A program made the position numbers and the translations under genes. Shown piece after piece: positions 5,597 through 6,955 of a DNA stretch of 6,955 nt. Origin of the DNA: CAIWXH01 sp964555675. GTDB lineage: Bacteria > Chloroflexota > Chloroflexia > Chloroflexales > Chloroflexaceae. Within the stretch, counting starts at the first letter, position 1; the number at the start of each line of letters is the position of its first letter. The notes beneath the pieces were generated by a model. That model was given only the letters and a program-made list of their open reading frames with translations. It was not told the DNA's origin and ran no database searches. The DNA is taken from the NCBI GenBank assembly GCA_964555675.1, contig CAZKTU010000306.1, positions 1 to 6,955 of the forward strand, read 5' to 3'.

Positions 5597-6910
5597 ATGA
5601 CTGATCTCCGCACGTACCAGGACGCCCTGGACTACATCTATAGCTTCATCGATCCGGCCCGTAAGGGCGCGGCTTCGTCCGAGATCGCGGCCCTCAACCT
5701 GCGGCGCATGGAGGCCCTACTGGCCGCCGCGGGCAACCCCCAGGCCGGGCTCCGCGCGGTCGTGGTGGCCGGTACGAAGGGCAAGGGCAGCACCGCGGCC
5801 ATGGTCGAGTCCATGGCTCGCGCGGCCGGCCTGCAGGTCGGCCTCTTCACCTCGCCCCACCTCAACTCGTACCGCGAACGCATCCAGATCAACCGCGAGC
5901 TGATCAGCCAGGGCGACCTGATTGCCCTCACGGCGCGCATGCGCCCGACGGTCGAGGCCTTCGACCCCGCCCCCTACGGCCCGCCGACCACCTTCGATAT
6001 CGGGCTGCTGCTGGCCCTCTGCCACTTCGCGGCGCGCCAGGTCGACCTGGCTGTGCTGGAGATCGGCATGGGCGGGCGCTTCGATACGGTCAATGTGGTC
6101 ACGCCCCTGGTCTCGGTGATCAGCTCGATCAGCTACGACCATATGGCCGTCCTCGGGGCCACCCTGAGCGAGATCGCCTGGAACAAGGCGGGCATTATCA
6201 AGCCCGGCGTGCCCGTGGTCACGGTGCCCCAGCCCCCCGAGGCCCTGCAGGCCGTCGCCGACGAGGCCCGGGCCCTGGGCGCGCCCCTGTGGCTGGCCGA
6301 TCCATCAGGTCTGCTCGAGCCGGCGACAGGCAGTCAGCGGGCCTACCCTGTCCCGCCGCGCTCAGCTCTGCGGGCCGCCTTCCAGCTCGAGAATGCGCGC
6401 CTGGCCCTGGGCGCGGCCCTGCTTTTGCGCGAGGCCGGCCTGACCCTGCCCGACGCGGCTCTGTCCTCGGGGCTAGCCGGGGTGCGCTGGCCGGGCCGTT
6501 TCGAGCTGGTGCGCGGCGCGCCGCCCGTGCTGATCGACGGGGCCCACAACGGCGACTCGGCCCAGAAGCTGGCGGCCGCCATCGCCACAGAGGTGACCCA
6601 CGAGCGGCTCGTGCTCATCCTCGGCACCTCGCGCGATAAGGACATTGCGGCCATCACCGCGGCCCTGGTGCCCCACGCCGCGGCCGTGGTGCTCACGCGC
6701 TCGGGCCACCCGCGCTCGATGGATATTGACCGCATGGTGGTCGAGGTGGGCCAGCACCTGCGGGGGCCCCTGGTGGTCACCCCCGATGTGCGCACCGCCC
6801 TCGACGCAGCCCGCGGCCTCGCCGGCCCCCGCGACCTGCTCTGTGTCACCGGCTCGCTCTTCGTGGTGGCCGCGGCCCGCGAGGCCCTGGGCCTCGCGGT
6901 GTCGGACTAG
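5597..6910 (+). CDS. folC: Bifunctional dihydrofolate synthase / folylpolyglutamate synthase
   Basis: Cytosolic Mur-ligase-family enzyme that ligates L-glutamate to dihydropteroate and adds further glutamates to folates, using ATP. The 437 residues match the usual FolC length of about 400-440. They begin with TYQDALDYIYSFID (6-19), followed by the P-loop GTKGKGS (59-65), GLFTSPHLNSYRERI (82-96), EIGMGGRFDTVNVVTP (155-170), and SYDHMAVLGATLSEIAWNKA (179-198), whose Lys197 is the expected carbamylated lysine. Then come IIKPG (200-204), the C-terminal domain entry WPGRFE (298-303), LIDGAHNGDSAQKL (312-325), the GTSRDKD loop (343-349), and VTGSLFVVAAAREA (417-430). In-frame starts further upstream (TTG 5543, ATG 5555 and 5558) are disfavoured: they overlap or precede the predicted -10 box. 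The ATG at 5597 has a modest GAGG 4 bases before it. The gene is divergent from nurA, with no functional link visible. Whether it has both activities or only one cannot be told from sequence alone. Confidence 0.95.
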   Translation: MTDLRTYQDALDYIYSFIDPARKGAASSEIAALNLRRMEALLAAAGNPQAGLRAVVVAGTKGKGSTAAMVESMARAAGLQVGLFTSPHLNSYRERIQINRELISQGDLIALTARMRPTVEAFDPAPYGPPTTFDIGLLLALCHFAARQVDLAVLEIGMGGRFDTVNVVTPLVSVISSISYDHMAVLGATLSEIAWNKAGIIKPGVPVVTVPQPPEALQAVADEARALGAPLWLADPSGLLEPATGSQRAYPVPPRSALRAAFQLENARLALGAALLLREAGLTLPDAALSSGLAGVRWPGRFELVRGAPPVLIDGAHNGDSAQKLAAAIATEVTHERLVLILGTSRDKDIAAITAALVPHAAAVVLTRSGHPRSMDIDRMVVEVGQHLRGPLVVTPDVRTALDAARGLAGPRDLLCVTGSLFVVAAAREALGLAVSD

Positions 6911-6955
6911 CAGCGCCTCCGAGCGGCCCGAGGGCGGACACACGGGGGGGCGCAC
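6911..6955. other. Non-coding end of window, nothing recognised
   Basis: The 45 bases after the folC stop codon are GC-rich and include a run of seven G. I see no start codon with a ribosome binding site and no stem with a T-tract. Confidence 0.5.

Noticed and set aside
6911..6955. Possible folC terminator (GCCTC...GAGGGC)
   Set aside because: The stem is very short, needs a bulge, and is not followed by a T-tract.
1..6955. CRISPR arrays, tRNA or rRNA genes, insertion sequences, toxin-antitoxin or defence genes
   Set aside because: I looked for spaced direct repeats, cloverleaf sequences, transposase motifs and terminal inverted repeats and found none; nearly all bases are accounted for by five metabolic, repair and envelope genes.

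Overview
The window is very GC-rich DNA (roughly 70% by eye) carrying five protein-coding genes with little non-coding space. No rRNA, tRNA, CRISPR array or mobile element is visible. The gene content fits a member of the Chloroflexota, probably class Chloroflexia. The clues are a NurA-type nuclease translationally coupled to a stand-alone HAS-barrel-like protein, a large GT-C membrane glycosyltransferase of the AftB-like type, and an F420-dependent luciferase-like oxidoreductase. This placement is an inference from gene content and has not been checked by phylogeny.

Layout: positions 1-5465 are all minus strand, and 5597-6910 is plus strand. On the minus strand, read from right to left, come nurA (5465-4257), a HAS-barrel-like protein gene that overlaps it by 4 bases (4260-3649), an AftB-like integral-membrane glycosyltransferase gene 29 bases further on (3619-872), and, after a 99-base gap, an LLM-class F420-dependent oxidoreductase gene that starts at 772 and runs off the left edge. 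On the plus strand is folC (5597-6910), the bifunctional dihydrofolate/folylpolyglutamate synthase. The last 45 bases hold nothing recognisable.

The 131-base divergent region between nurA and folC carries a convincing promoter in each direction: TTGACA-17-TATCCT toward nurA, and an extended -10 (TGG-TATGAT) toward folC. The first three minus-strand genes look like one transcription unit. The oxidoreductase may also have its own promoter (TACAAT) in the gap before it.

Functionally, NurA and the HAS-barrel protein belong to the HerA-NurA DNA end-resection system, but no HerA ATPase gene lies in the window. The glycosyltransferase is an envelope enzyme with no obvious link to repair. Its long extracytoplasmic part ends in two visibly related beta-rich repeats. 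I see no clearly new defence or mobile system. The most unusual points are the HAS-barrel protein split from HerA, the four-cysteine cluster inside NurA, and the duplicated C-terminal domains of the glycosyltransferase.
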